Assembly (NCBI GenBank): GCA_903854795.1
Contig: CAINXF010000163.1
Span: 1 to 21,373, forward strand
Direction: 5' to 3'
Source of the DNA: Candidatus Kerfeldbacteria bacterium
Lineage (GTDB): Bacteria; Patescibacteriota; Patescibacteriia; SBBC01
Length of the DNA stretch: 21,373 bases
Shown in pieces: positions 1-6,722 of this stretch; position 1 is the first letter of the stretch, and each line of letters begins with the position of its first letter. Below the pieces are notes generated by a model that did not search any database, had not been told where the DNA came from, and saw nothing but the letters and a program-made list of their open reading frames with translations. The translations under genes were made by a program, and so were the position numbers.

Positions 1-252
1 TCCAGTGAACCACGAGAACGGATGTAACAAATATTTAAATACCCCGCTCCCCAACGTGAGCAAGTACAGTACGCCGGTGCGATGCAGGGTATACAGCGTA
101 AAACTCGTCACGAACACTATAACCAGTCCGAACAACACAAACAACGCACCGATGTACCACCGATGGAGCACGAAGCTCCGTCTCGGTCGCATGACGAGGT
201 GTTGATCCTTGATTTTGTTCATGACCTGCTGGTCGATGGGTTCGGTGCTCAT
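1..252 (-). CDS. Membrane protein, possible anti-sigma partner (partial, runs off left edge)
   Basis: An open frame of 84 codons starts at the ATG at 252-250 and continues beyond base 1. Its start overlaps the stop of the ECF sigma factor gene (ATGA), so the two are probably translationally coupled. The visible protein has a basic, soluble N-terminus of about 33 residues (MSTEPIDQQVMNKIKDQHLV at the start, then RPRR), one strong membrane segment at about 33-57, and a second hydrophobic stretch beginning near 60. I do not recognise the family. Position directly behind an ECF sigma gene and a short cytoplasmic tail before a membrane segment suggest a membrane-bound anti-sigma factor or regulator, but this is inferred from context only. 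The C-terminal part is missing from the window. Confidence 0.7.
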   Translation of the reverse strand, partial: MSTEPIDQQVMNKIKDQHLVMRPRRSFVLHRWYIGALFVLFGLVIVFVTSFTLYTLHRTGVLYLLTLGSGVFKYLLHPFSWFTG

Positions 253-827
253 AGTGGTGGGGTATTCGTACTGAGAATTTTTCGTAACGCGGTCCTGCCG
301 CGGTTGATCCTGACGCCCACGGTCGACACCGGGATATGCAGAACGTCGGAAATTGATGCGTAGCTCAATTCCTCGAAGTAGTACAGTATCAAGGGCTCAC
401 GATACTTCTGGTCGAGCTTATCAAGGCCCTTCCTGAGGAATTCGCGCATCTCGGCACGATCGTGATCGTCCTCTGGTGACTCCTGGGTACGGTGTGGTAT
501 GAGGACATCCGCATCAAATACGGTCGTCGGATGCCGTGTCGCCCGACGCATCTCGTTCACGAAGGCATTATGTGCGATGCGATAGATCCACGGTGAAAAC
601 CGGCGGCTCTTATCGAAGCTCCGTAGATTCTCATACGCACGGAGGAACACCTCCTGGACAATGTCTTCGATGTCCTCACGGCCCGAAAGGAACCGACGGC
701 CATACCGTAGGAGCTTCTGCTCGTACCTTCTCACGAGCATGCCGAACGCCTCAGTCTTTCCTTCGAGCACGCGCGTTACGAGCGTCTCGTCGGAAATTTC
801 TTCGGTAGTGCTTAGTATGTCGACCAT
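249..827 (-). CDS. ECF-type RNA polymerase sigma factor (sigma-70 family)
   Basis: This 192-residue protein directs RNA polymerase to a set of alternative promoters. Region 2 lies at about residues 28-95: RRYEQKLLRYGRRFL, then DIEDIVQEVFLRAYENL, then FSPWIYRIAHNAF, the usual core-binding and -10 recognition helices. Region 4 lies at about 133-186, with LDKLDQKYREPLILYYFEE followed by the helix-turn-helix LSYASISDVLHIPVSTVGVR. Regions 1 and 3 are absent, as in ECF factors, and the length is typical. The start is the ATG at 827; GAAGG lies about 7 bases upstream. The downstream gene overlaps by 4 bases and encodes a membrane protein, the common sigma/anti-sigma arrangement. The target regulon cannot be told from the window. 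Confidence 0.95.
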   Translation of the reverse strand: MVDILSTTEEISDETLVTRVLEGKTEAFGMLVRRYEQKLLRYGRRFLSGREDIEDIVQEVFLRAYENLRSFDKSRRFSPWIYRIAHNAFVNEMRRATRHPTTVFDADVLIPHRTQESPEDDHDRAEMREFLRKGLDKLDQKYREPLILYYFEELSYASISDVLHIPVSTVGVRINRGRTALRKILSTNTPPL

Positions 828-862
828 TAGTACACCTTCAAATATGCATTATTACACAACGA

Positions 863-1750
863 CTACTTAGCGGGTTCACCTTTATAGAGTGGGACGCTTT
901 TCTCCACTGCCGCATCATACACCGAATGGAAAATGGGGAACATCTTCATGTCGGCCCCGTGATGCTTGACGAGCGTCTGGACGCTGAACAATCCTTCGCT
1001 CTCAAGGTGAGTACTTCGCACGTCATCGAGTTGCTCGCCCACCGTCCTGTTCCTCGATTCGCTGTCAAAGGCGGTCTCGACAAAATCCGCAAAACCCGCC
1101 GTCCCGCGTATCGTCGATTGCTGCGCGCCGAGGACTACACCAATTTTGACCATTTCCTCCTCTGCGTCCTTGACCAACTGCGCGACCGCGTGATCGTCCT
1201 TCTTCAACCCGATCGCCTGTCCGACCGCGAGTGCGTATATGTTCTTGAGTACGCCCGCGAGTGCGACGCCACGGACATCATCGGAGTACTCGAGCGAGAG
1301 GTTCGAACCACGGAACATCGTCGCCACTGCATCGTACGACTTTCGCGATGACGTCGCCACCACGCCGGCACACGCAGCGCCGTCTCTTAGCTTGTATGCC
1401 ATCATCGGCCCGCTCAAAAGCGCTACGCTACGATCAGGTCCGGCCACCTCGGCAAGCACCTCGTCCATCGTCTTGCCGGTCGAGATCTCGATACCCTTCG
1501 CAAGCGAGACGACCACGGTCGACGGCTCCACGTACGGCCGTACTGCAACGAACGCGGGTCGCACTGCCCACGATGGTACGCATAGGAACACCGCGGTCAC
1601 TCCAGGGATGATCTTTCGGAGCAAGGCTGGATTATCCTGTTCCTGCGCCGTGATGTTCCATGTGGCGACAGCGACACCTTGCCGCTCCAACGCTGCGGCA
1701 ATTGCGGTCCCGATCTTCCCAGTCCCGACGATGGTCGCGTGGAGCTCCAT
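863..1750 (-). CDS. gpsA: NAD(P)-dependent glycerol-3-phosphate dehydrogenase-like protein
   Basis: The protein (295 residues from ATG 1750) probably interconverts dihydroxyacetone phosphate and sn-glycerol 3-phosphate, the entry to glycerolipid synthesis, in the cytoplasm. The N-terminal Rossmann fold shows VGTGKIGTAIA at 8-18, followed by VVSLAKGIE (80-88) and LSGPMMA (112-118). The C-terminal catalytic domain has LAGVLKNIYALAVGQAIGL (164-182), which includes the conserved lysine, and the substrate-binding SRNR (232-235) in a GTAGFADFVETAFDSESRNR context. Length is somewhat below the usual 330. A TTG codon at 1762 overlapping the upstream stop (TTGA) is an alternative start; ATG 1750 puts the glycine-rich loop at the normal distance from the N-terminus. 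It follows the GyrI-like and VKOR-like genes in one transcription unit. Another 6-phosphogluconate dehydrogenase-fold reductase is possible, but the motifs favour GpsA. Confidence 0.82.
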   Translation of the reverse strand: MELHATIVGTGKIGTAIAAALERQGVAVATWNITAQEQDNPALLRKIIPGVTAVFLCVPSWAVRPAFVAVRPYVEPSTVVVSLAKGIEISTGKTMDEVLAEVAGPDRSVALLSGPMMAYKLRDGAACAGVVATSSRKSYDAVATMFRGSNLSLEYSDDVRGVALAGVLKNIYALAVGQAIGLKKDDHAVAQLVKDAEEEMVKIGVVLGAQQSTIRGTAGFADFVETAFDSESRNRTVGEQLDDVRSTHLESEGLFSVQTLVKHHGADMKMFPIFHSVYDAAVEKSVPLYKGEPAK

Positions 1751-1758
1751 GACGGCGA

Positions 1759-2262
1759 TCAACGTGCCCGTACGAGATATCTGATCACAGTCTTCGCCTT
1801 TGGTCCGGGCTTCGTCAAATATACTTCTTCATGTGGTCCTGCAAGCGCGTAGCTCTTCTCCTTGATGAACGCGTGGAGCTTTTCAATGGTCGACTTCTCT
1901 CCCGCGTACATTCCAACATAGAGCACCTGCGCGTAACGCCCGGCCTTCAACGTACCGAGTTTCACAAGAAGCTTCGGGTTCTTTTGGATTAGGTCTTTTT
2001 GTTTCACGAACGAGGGGACTTCCAAATTCCAAATGCCGGTCCACTTCGATTTCGGCTTCAAGTGGGCATCGGGCCAAAACGCGGAACACTCGCCGATCGG
2101 CATGTCCTTCTTCTTCGGCTTGAACACCTTAAACTTCGTACCGTAGGCCGTGCCGTAGAGCGCAGGGAACACATCCCCCATCTTGTTGGGATCGCCGACG
2201 GTAGTGATCGTCAAGACCGTTCGTTTCGGGAGCGTGACGATCTCAGGTATGAGCGGTCGCAT
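1759..2262 (-). CDS. GyrI-like / AraC effector-binding domain protein
   Basis: This 167-residue protein resembles the stand-alone GyrI-like small-molecule-binding family. The pattern seen is LPKRTVLTITTVGDPNKMGDV near the N-terminus, a central GIWNLEVPSF strand, VLYVGMYAGEKSTIEKLHAF, and EEVYLTKPGPKAKTVIRYLV at the end, which fits the duplicated beta-alpha-beta-beta SHS2 fold. There is no DNA-binding helix-turn-helix, so it is not a full AraC-type regulator. Members bind hydrophobic ligands or inhibit proteins; the ligand here is unknown. ATG 2262 is chosen; a TTG at 2271 is a weaker alternative. The next gene (gpsA-like) starts at its stop codon and the VKOR-like gene ends just upstream, so the three form one unit. 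Confidence 0.7.
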   Translation of the reverse strand: MRPLIPEIVTLPKRTVLTITTVGDPNKMGDVFPALYGTAYGTKFKVFKPKKKDMPIGECSAFWPDAHLKPKSKWTGIWNLEVPSFVKQKDLIQKNPKLLVKLGTLKAGRYAQVLYVGMYAGEKSTIEKLHAFIKEKSYALAGPHEEVYLTKPGPKAKTVIRYLVRAR

Positions 2263-2280
2263 AGGTAGCAACGGTTGATG

Positions 2281-2757
2281 TTATACGACAGGCTGCGAAG
2301 GGGCCGAGGGTGTGGTGGGAAGTTGCGGCTTTGCGAATGACCTCATGGCCATGGCACTTACCACTAAGACGCCCACATAGAAGAAGAAGCCGTAGACACA
2401 TGCCGGTAGCTGCGTCGGGTGCGGTTTCTGTATGAACAGCTCGTACACCGAGAGCGATGCGGAGAATAGCGTGCCGAGGATGCCGAACGACAGCACCGTC
2501 GTCATGATGCCTTTACTCGAGAGCTTCCTCAAACCAATCAATGCGACGACCGCGAGCACGACGTACATTGCGAATCCGACGACGCACTGCGGCACGCCCC
2601 AGAACTTGACCGGGTTGCTACCACACGTCAGGAACGGGATGAATCCCTTATGACATCCGACTTTTGTGAACAATGTGTAGTACGAAAGATACCCGGAGAG
2701 GAGGAGTCCGAGTGTGGTAAAGACCAGCGAGGTAAGATACGCAATTCGTGGCTTCAT
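2281..2757 (-). CDS. VKOR-like four-helix membrane protein
   Basis: A 158-residue integral membrane protein with four predicted membrane segments (about 7-30, 54-76, 84-106, 118-140) and a polar Pro/Ser-rich tail. The loop TCGSNPVKFWGVPQCVVGFA (44-63) resembles the loop of vitamin K epoxide reductase homologues, where a cysteine and a conserved serine precede a (W/F)G-(I/V)P turn. Cysteines are at 35, 45, 58 and 120. Family VKORs carry a CXXC at the start of the last helix; here the matching site reads ACVYG, so the second cysteine is missing. Bacterial VKORs re-oxidise DsbA-type proteins, and a DsbA-like gene lies about 600 bases away. It is the first gene after the promoter at 2790-2818. 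Redox activity is uncertain because of the missing cysteine. Confidence 0.68.
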   Translation of the reverse strand: MKPRIAYLTSLVFTTLGLLLSGYLSYYTLFTKVGCHKGFIPFLTCGSNPVKFWGVPQCVVGFAMYVVLAVVALIGLRKLSSKGIMTTVLSFGILGTLFSASLSVYELFIQKPHPTQLPACVYGFFFYVGVLVVSAMAMRSFAKPQLPTTPSAPSQPVV

Positions 2758-2789
2758 GAGGGTGATACCAATGTTAAAAGTACTGTTGT

Positions 2790-2818
2790 ACTATACACAA
2801 TTTCGCAACTTTTTTCAA
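2790..2818 (-). promoter_or_regulatory. Sigma70-type promoter for the VKOR-like / GyrI-like / gpsA unit
   Basis: On the minus strand TTGAAA (2818-2813) and TATAGT (2795-2790) are separated by exactly 17 bases, ending about 33 bases before the ATG at 2757. An inverted repeat, AGTAC-TGTT-GTACT at 2779-2792, overlaps the -10 and the expected start of transcription, a position where a repressor could act. Confidence 0.65.
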
Positions 2819-2820
2819 CC

Positions 2821-3372
2821 CTAGATCGCGGCGAACCACGTTTTGAACGACGGATTATTTTGTAGCAACCTGACCTCCTCATTGCACCACGGCGAATAGC
2901 GCGATGGGTCGCCCATAGTCCGTGCCACAAACTGCTCCCACGGCACCCACTCGATCGCCTCGACCTCATCGGGATTCGGCATGACCGCATCACCACTCGT
3001 CGCCACCATCACCGGACAGAACTCGTTCTCGACGACGCCGTCCTTCTCGGCATAGTAACGGTAATCGGGCAACATCATACGCACATCGGCGTGTTCGATC
3101 CCCAACTCATCCTTAAGCCGCCGACGCGCGGCGTCGAGCGCGTCCTCATCAAGACCAGGATGCCCGCAACAGCTGTTCGACCAGACGAGCGGCCAAGTCC
3201 TCTTGCTTGCCGCGCGCTGCTGAAGCAGCAAATCCCCGTTCGACCTGAACAGGAACAGCGAAAAACCGCGGTGCAGCGGCGTGTCGTCGGTATGGACATC
3301 GGCTTTCGGCGCGGTGCCTATCGCTCTGTTGTGCGCGTCCACCAAGACGACCAACTCTGGCGCGTTCGTCAT
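2821..3372 (-). CDS. idi: Isopentenyl-diphosphate delta-isomerase, type I
   Basis: The enzyme interconverts isopentenyl and dimethylallyl diphosphate, supplying the starter for isoprenoid chains. The 183-residue protein has the type I NUDIX fold: LHRGFSLFLF (33-42), LLLQQRA (48-54), WPLVWSNSCCGHP (60-72) with the catalytic cysteine, AARRRLKDELGI (81-92) as the degenerate NUDIX helix, and ENEFCPVMVA (115-124), which matches the ENEVCPV glutamate motif of E. coli Idi. A C-terminal SPWCNEEV region is also normal. The start is ATG 3372, whose ATGA overlaps the stop of the DsbA-like gene, with AAGG close upstream; a longer TTG-initiated frame is less likely. No other mevalonate or MEP pathway gene is in view, so substrate supply is not shown here. 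Confidence 0.93.
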   Translation of the reverse strand: MTNAPELVVLVDAHNRAIGTAPKADVHTDDTPLHRGFSLFLFRSNGDLLLQQRAASKRTWPLVWSNSCCGHPGLDEDALDAARRRLKDELGIEHADVRMMLPDYRYYAEKDGVVENEFCPVMVATSGDAVMPNPDEVEAIEWVPWEQFVARTMGDPSRYSPWCNEEVRLLQNNPSFKTWFAAI

Positions 3373-4535
3373 GCCTTGGTGCAATCCGTCGTCTCACTTC
3401 CCGCGCAGGCCTCGGGTGGCGGTGCCCCTCGCTGCGGACAGGTCTTCGAATAGATGCAGGCGTTGTTGGGCACGGCTTTGATCTGCGCCTGTATCGCGGC
3501 GGCGGAATCCGAGCCGTAGACGACGAGGATCTGGTCGAGGTCCTTGAACACATAGTCACCAAAGGACGTGTTCGGCTGTCCGTTCACGTAGAGGTAGATC
3601 TTATTCGCGCCGGTCGCGCATTTCGTCGTGCTCGCATCGATCGTCAGACAATCGCGATCGAGGCTCATGCCGAACGTCGCGAACAGGTCATTGATCGTGA
3701 TTCCGGCCTTATGGATATGCACGAGCTCGCCGTTGCCGTTATGGAAATGCACGTCCTGGCTCAGGTCCTTGCCGTCTGCGGTCTTCTGGTACTTGTCCTG
3801 TGAAAAGTCGATCGACGTACCATCCACGACCACGCGGATGTCGGCATGGATATGTACGGCTGGCGCGCTGGCGGTGTCCGTCAGCGGCGCATTCTTAATT
3901 GCCGCATCGATTAATGTCTTGAAGGCATCGAGCGTGATCGCGGGCGATATCGCCTTTCCGTTCAGGAAGAACGATGGTGTTCCGCTGACTTTCGCCGCAT
4001 CACCACTCTTGATCTGCAGGGCGATACGATCCTTGATGACCTGTGATTTCACGTCGGTACGGTACTGGTCCATGTTCAACCCGAGCTGTTGTGCATACCC
4101 CTCGAAGGTCGAGGAAGTGTTGCTCATGCTCGCCCAGGTGTTCTGATTATCGAACAAGAGATTGTGCATCTCCCAGAACTTGCCCTGCTTTCCCGCGGCC
4201 TCGGCCGCTTGTGCGCCCGCCATCGCGTTGGGGTGCGCCGATACCAACGGATAGTTCCGATACACGAGCGCGAGCTGGTTCTGATACAGATCAGGCAACT
4301 GCTTCACGATGGCGTAGTACTCCGCGCAGTACGGACATTCGAAGTCGCTGTACTCGATGAGTACGACGCTCGGCGTCTTCGCGCCCTCGACCCAATCGGT
4401 CGCACCGACCGCGTTCAACGGGTATCCATCGACGGTCTTCACCGGTCGTGCTATCCACATGATCGCGTACACGATACCCGCAAGCACCATGGCGCCGACG
4501 GCCCACCAGACAAATTTTGTTACCTTGCGTGCCAT
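3369..4535 (-). CDS. DsbA-family thiol:disulfide oxidoreductase fused to a His-rich domain
   Basis: This 388-residue membrane-anchored protein probably forms or shuffles disulfide bonds outside the cytoplasmic membrane. Residues 8-30 form one membrane anchor. A DsbA/thioredoxin_4 domain follows (about 54-215) with IEYSDFECPYCAEYY carrying the CPYC active site (67-70), an RNYPL strand, the helical insertion, and the cis-proline loop SGTPSFFLNG (184-193). The second half (about 226-345) is a separate domain with paired histidines, VHIHADIRVVVDG, DVHFHNGNG and ELVHIHKAG, and a GMSLDRDC segment. The tail after 356 has four cysteines (360, 366, 377, 385). The His clusters suggest metal binding, which is not proven. 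Its stop overlaps idi, giving a two-gene unit behind the promoter at 4562-4590. Confidence 0.9.
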   Translation of the reverse strand: MARKVTKFVWWAVGAMVLAGIVYAIMWIARPVKTVDGYPLNAVGATDWVEGAKTPSVVLIEYSDFECPYCAEYYAIVKQLPDLYQNQLALVYRNYPLVSAHPNAMAGAQAAEAAGKQGKFWEMHNLLFDNQNTWASMSNTSSTFEGYAQQLGLNMDQYRTDVKSQVIKDRIALQIKSGDAAKVSGTPSFFLNGKAISPAITLDAFKTLIDAAIKNAPLTDTASAPAVHIHADIRVVVDGTSIDFSQDKYQKTADGKDLSQDVHFHNGNGELVHIHKAGITINDLFATFGMSLDRDCLTIDASTTKCATGANKIYLYVNGQPNTSFGDYVFKDLDQILVVYGSDSAAAIQAQIKAVPNNACIYSKTCPQRGAPPPEACAGSETTDCTKA

Positions 4536-4561
4536 AGAAAGAAGTTAAAAAACGTGCGTGG

Positions 4562-4590
4562 AGGATACCATAGTTCCATAATCCCTTCAA
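4562..4590 (-). promoter_or_regulatory. Probable promoter for the DsbA-like / idi unit
   Basis: On the minus strand TTGAAG (4590-4585) and TATCCT (4567-4562) lie 17 bases apart, 27 bases before the ATG at 4535. The 80-base gap between this gene and the ABC permease gene holds no obvious terminator, so read-through from the ABC operon is also possible. Confidence 0.45.
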
Positions 4591-4615
4591 CGAAAACACC
4601 TACCATATATGCTCA

Positions 4616-5842
4616 TTACGACTTTAGCACGACGTTTTCACGTTCGTACATCTTCGTCGTGACGACGATCGCGACCGCGGAACAAACGATGAGCGTCGCG
4701 ACGGTCACCAGGATATGACTCGTCGAGAACGTTCCCACTAGCACCTCCTTGAACAACAGGATGGCGTTGATAGCCGGGAGCGCGAACATCCAGAGCGTGG
4801 TCTTAAGGCCCGGCAACGTGTTGAAGATGACGATCGGCAGGATGATCACGAGATACGCGGGACTGATGTAGCTCTGCGCCTCCTTGAAACTCTTCGCGAA
4901 GATCGAGATCGAGAGCATGATCGCGGAAAACAGTAGCACGAGGAGCAGGCCGACGCCGATAAGGACGGCGATCGTACCGATGCTCATTGAAAAGGCCATC
5001 ACGCCTGAATTGCTCGAACCCGACGCGATCGTGCCGCTCGTGAAGATGTTCGACCCCGAGTATTTCATCGTGAAGTACATGCTCGAGATCGACACGACGA
5101 CGGAGATCATCGCGGTCGATGCCACCGCGAAGAACTTGCCGAGCACGATGGTGATGCGCTTCACCGGGGTGAGCAGGAGCGACTCGATCGTCTTGCGCTC
5201 TTTCTCACCTGCCGAAGCGTCAATCGCGGTGTACTGACCACCCGTGATCGCCCACATCACGATAAACAGCGGTAGGATGAACCCGAGACCGAATCCGCTC
5301 TTTTCCTGATCGGTCGCCACATCCGATGTCTTCAACGACACGCCAACGAGGATCGACGTATCGATCTTCTTGACGGCGAATCGCTGGGTCAACACGGTCT
5401 GGTTGTACGCGGAAATGGCCGCATCGAGACGCGATGGTACGACCGAGGCGTTTTGATTAGTCGAATGAGTGAACAATGTCAACGTGATCGGCGTACGGTC
5501 GGCAAGCGTCTGCTCGTAGCCGTCGGGAACCACGATACCGGCATCGACACGGTCGGCTTTGACGGCATCAGCCAGCGCTCCTGACACCTCGATGACGGAG
5601 ATCTTATCCTGCGTTTTCAAGAACGACACGAGGTCTGGGGCGGCCACGGCATTCTCGAACGCGACGGTAACGGTCCGTGTCTCGAGCTTATTAACCTGGT
5701 ACTCCGAAAACTTTCCGAGGCCGACGATCAGCGCGGGCATCAAGAACAGCGGCAGGACCACCATCGACATCAACGTACGACGGTCACGCACGGTGTCGCG
5801 CATCTCCTTGAACCACACGGTGATGACGGTGCGGAAGTTCAT
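4616..5842 (-). CDS. ABC-2 type transporter permease (NatB-like)
   Basis: A 408-residue integral membrane subunit of an ABC exporter. It opens with the typical motif VWFKEMRDTVRDRRTLMSMV (9-28) leading into the first membrane helix (about 27-43). A large extracytoplasmic domain (about 44-185) follows. The C-terminal half has five to six membrane segments, with GEKERKTIESLLLTPVKR (about 210-227) as the conserved cytoplasmic coupling region of ABC-2/NatB/CcmB-like permeases. It overlaps the ATPase gene by four bases (ATGA), so the two are made together. The family includes NatB (sodium export) and multidrug or lipid exporters; the substrate cannot be read from sequence. Confidence 0.9.
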   Translation of the reverse strand: MNFRTVITVWFKEMRDTVRDRRTLMSMVVLPLFLMPALIVGLGKFSEYQVNKLETRTVTVAFENAVAAPDLVSFLKTQDKISVIEVSGALADAVKADRVDAGIVVPDGYEQTLADRTPITLTLFTHSTNQNASVVPSRLDAAISAYNQTVLTQRFAVKKIDTSILVGVSLKTSDVATDQEKSGFGLGFILPLFIVMWAITGGQYTAIDASAGEKERKTIESLLLTPVKRITIVLGKFFAVASTAMISVVVSISSMYFTMKYSGSNIFTSGTIASGSSNSGVMAFSMSIGTIAVLIGVGLLLVLLFSAIMLSISIFAKSFKEAQSYISPAYLVIILPIVIFNTLPGLKTTLWMFALPAINAILLFKEVLVGTFSTSHILVTVATLIVCSAVAIVVTTKMYERENVVLKS

Positions 5843-6588
5843 GCGTGGGCTCCTTTCTGTACGAGGGCCAAAAACGCGTCCTCGAGGTTCGACGTCTTCG
5901 TATCGTTCTTCAACGTCTCGACCGTGCCATTACCGACGACGATACCGCGGTGGATGATGGCGACGTGCGCACAGAGCTTCTCCGCCTCGTGGAGGATATG
6001 CGTCGAGAACACCACACACTTGCCGAGCTCCTTCATCCGCTGCATGAACTGCACGACGGTCCGCGCCGCGAGCACATCGAGTCCGGCGGTCGGCTCGTCG
6101 AAGAAAACCAGGTCCGGGTCATGGATGACCGACCGCGCGATCGCGAGCTTCTGTTTCATGCCGGTCGAGTACAAGCCGCTCCGACGGTCGATGAACTCGT
6201 CCATGTCGAGAAGGCCGCTCAACTCTGCGATCCTTGCCTTCGTCTTCTCCTTCGGCATGCTGTACAGCGCCGCGAAATATTGAAGGTTCTCCCTGCCCGA
6301 AAACCGCTCATAGACGCCGACGTCGGTCGTGAGCACGCCCAAACGCTTCTTCACTTCCTCCTGCTCCTTTCTGATATCGAAACCGTCGACCATGGTCATA
6401 CCATCGGTCACGGAAAGCACCGTCGATATCACGCGGATCGTCGTGGTCTTTCCGGCGCCGTTCGGCCCGAGCAGGCCGAAGATCTCACCGCGGTGCGCCT
6501 GGAAGGTGACGTGGTCGACCGCAGTGAAGTTATTGAACCGCTTCGTCAGGTTTTGAACGTCCAGAATTAGTCGTTTCTTCTCTTCCAT
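5839..6588 (-). CDS. ABC transporter ATP-binding protein (NatA-like)
   Basis: The 249-residue ATPase energises the permease encoded just downstream. Walker A is GPNGAGKTTT (41-50), the Q-loop region is near VLTTDVGVYERFSGRENL (85-102), the ABC signature is YSTGMKQKLAIARS (140-153) with G-M-K-Q in place of the commoner GGQ, Walker B is LVFFDEPTAGLD (160-171), and the switch histidine is in STHIL (195-199). Both length and the short C-terminal extension fit the NatA/CcmA/DrrA group of exporters. The start is ATG 6588; no good SD is visible. Upstream there is an AT-rich stretch (6598-6660) with weak -10-like sequences, so a promoter is likely in the 130-base gap but cannot be fixed. Confidence 0.95.
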   Translation of the reverse strand: MEEKKRLILDVQNLTKRFNNFTAVDHVTFQAHRGEIFGLLGPNGAGKTTTIRVISTVLSVTDGMTMVDGFDIRKEQEEVKKRLGVLTTDVGVYERFSGRENLQYFAALYSMPKEKTKARIAELSGLLDMDEFIDRRSGLYSTGMKQKLAIARSVIHDPDLVFFDEPTAGLDVLAARTVVQFMQRMKELGKCVVFSTHILHEAEKLCAHVAIIHRGIVVGNGTVETLKNDTKTSNLEDAFLALVQKGAHA

Positions 6589-6659
6589 ATCGTCAATATT
6601 GTAACATTATGCGAAAAAAAAATCACTGTCAGACAACATATCGTATATATAAATACCAA

Positions 6660-6695
6660 CGCCCTTGCCTCTCGATAAGCTGAGAAGCAAGGGCG
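6660..6695 (-). terminator. Hairpin downstream of the lipase gene
   Basis: Arms GCCCTTGC (6661-6668) and GCAAGGGC (6687-6694), extended by C6660-G6695 and by four inner pairs, form a stable hairpin 28 bases after the stop of the large secreted-protein gene. The run of T after the stem on the minus strand is poor, so this may stabilise the 3' end or terminate inefficiently. It also separates this gene from the ABC operon. Confidence 0.5.
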
Positions 6696-6722
6696 CGAAG
6701 AGTGAACGAGCAGTAAGCGATG

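Noticed and set aside
82..363. Plus-strand frames over the sigma factor and its partner gene
   Set aside because: They are antisense to clear or well-supported minus-strand genes, lack ribosome sites and show no protein-like pattern.
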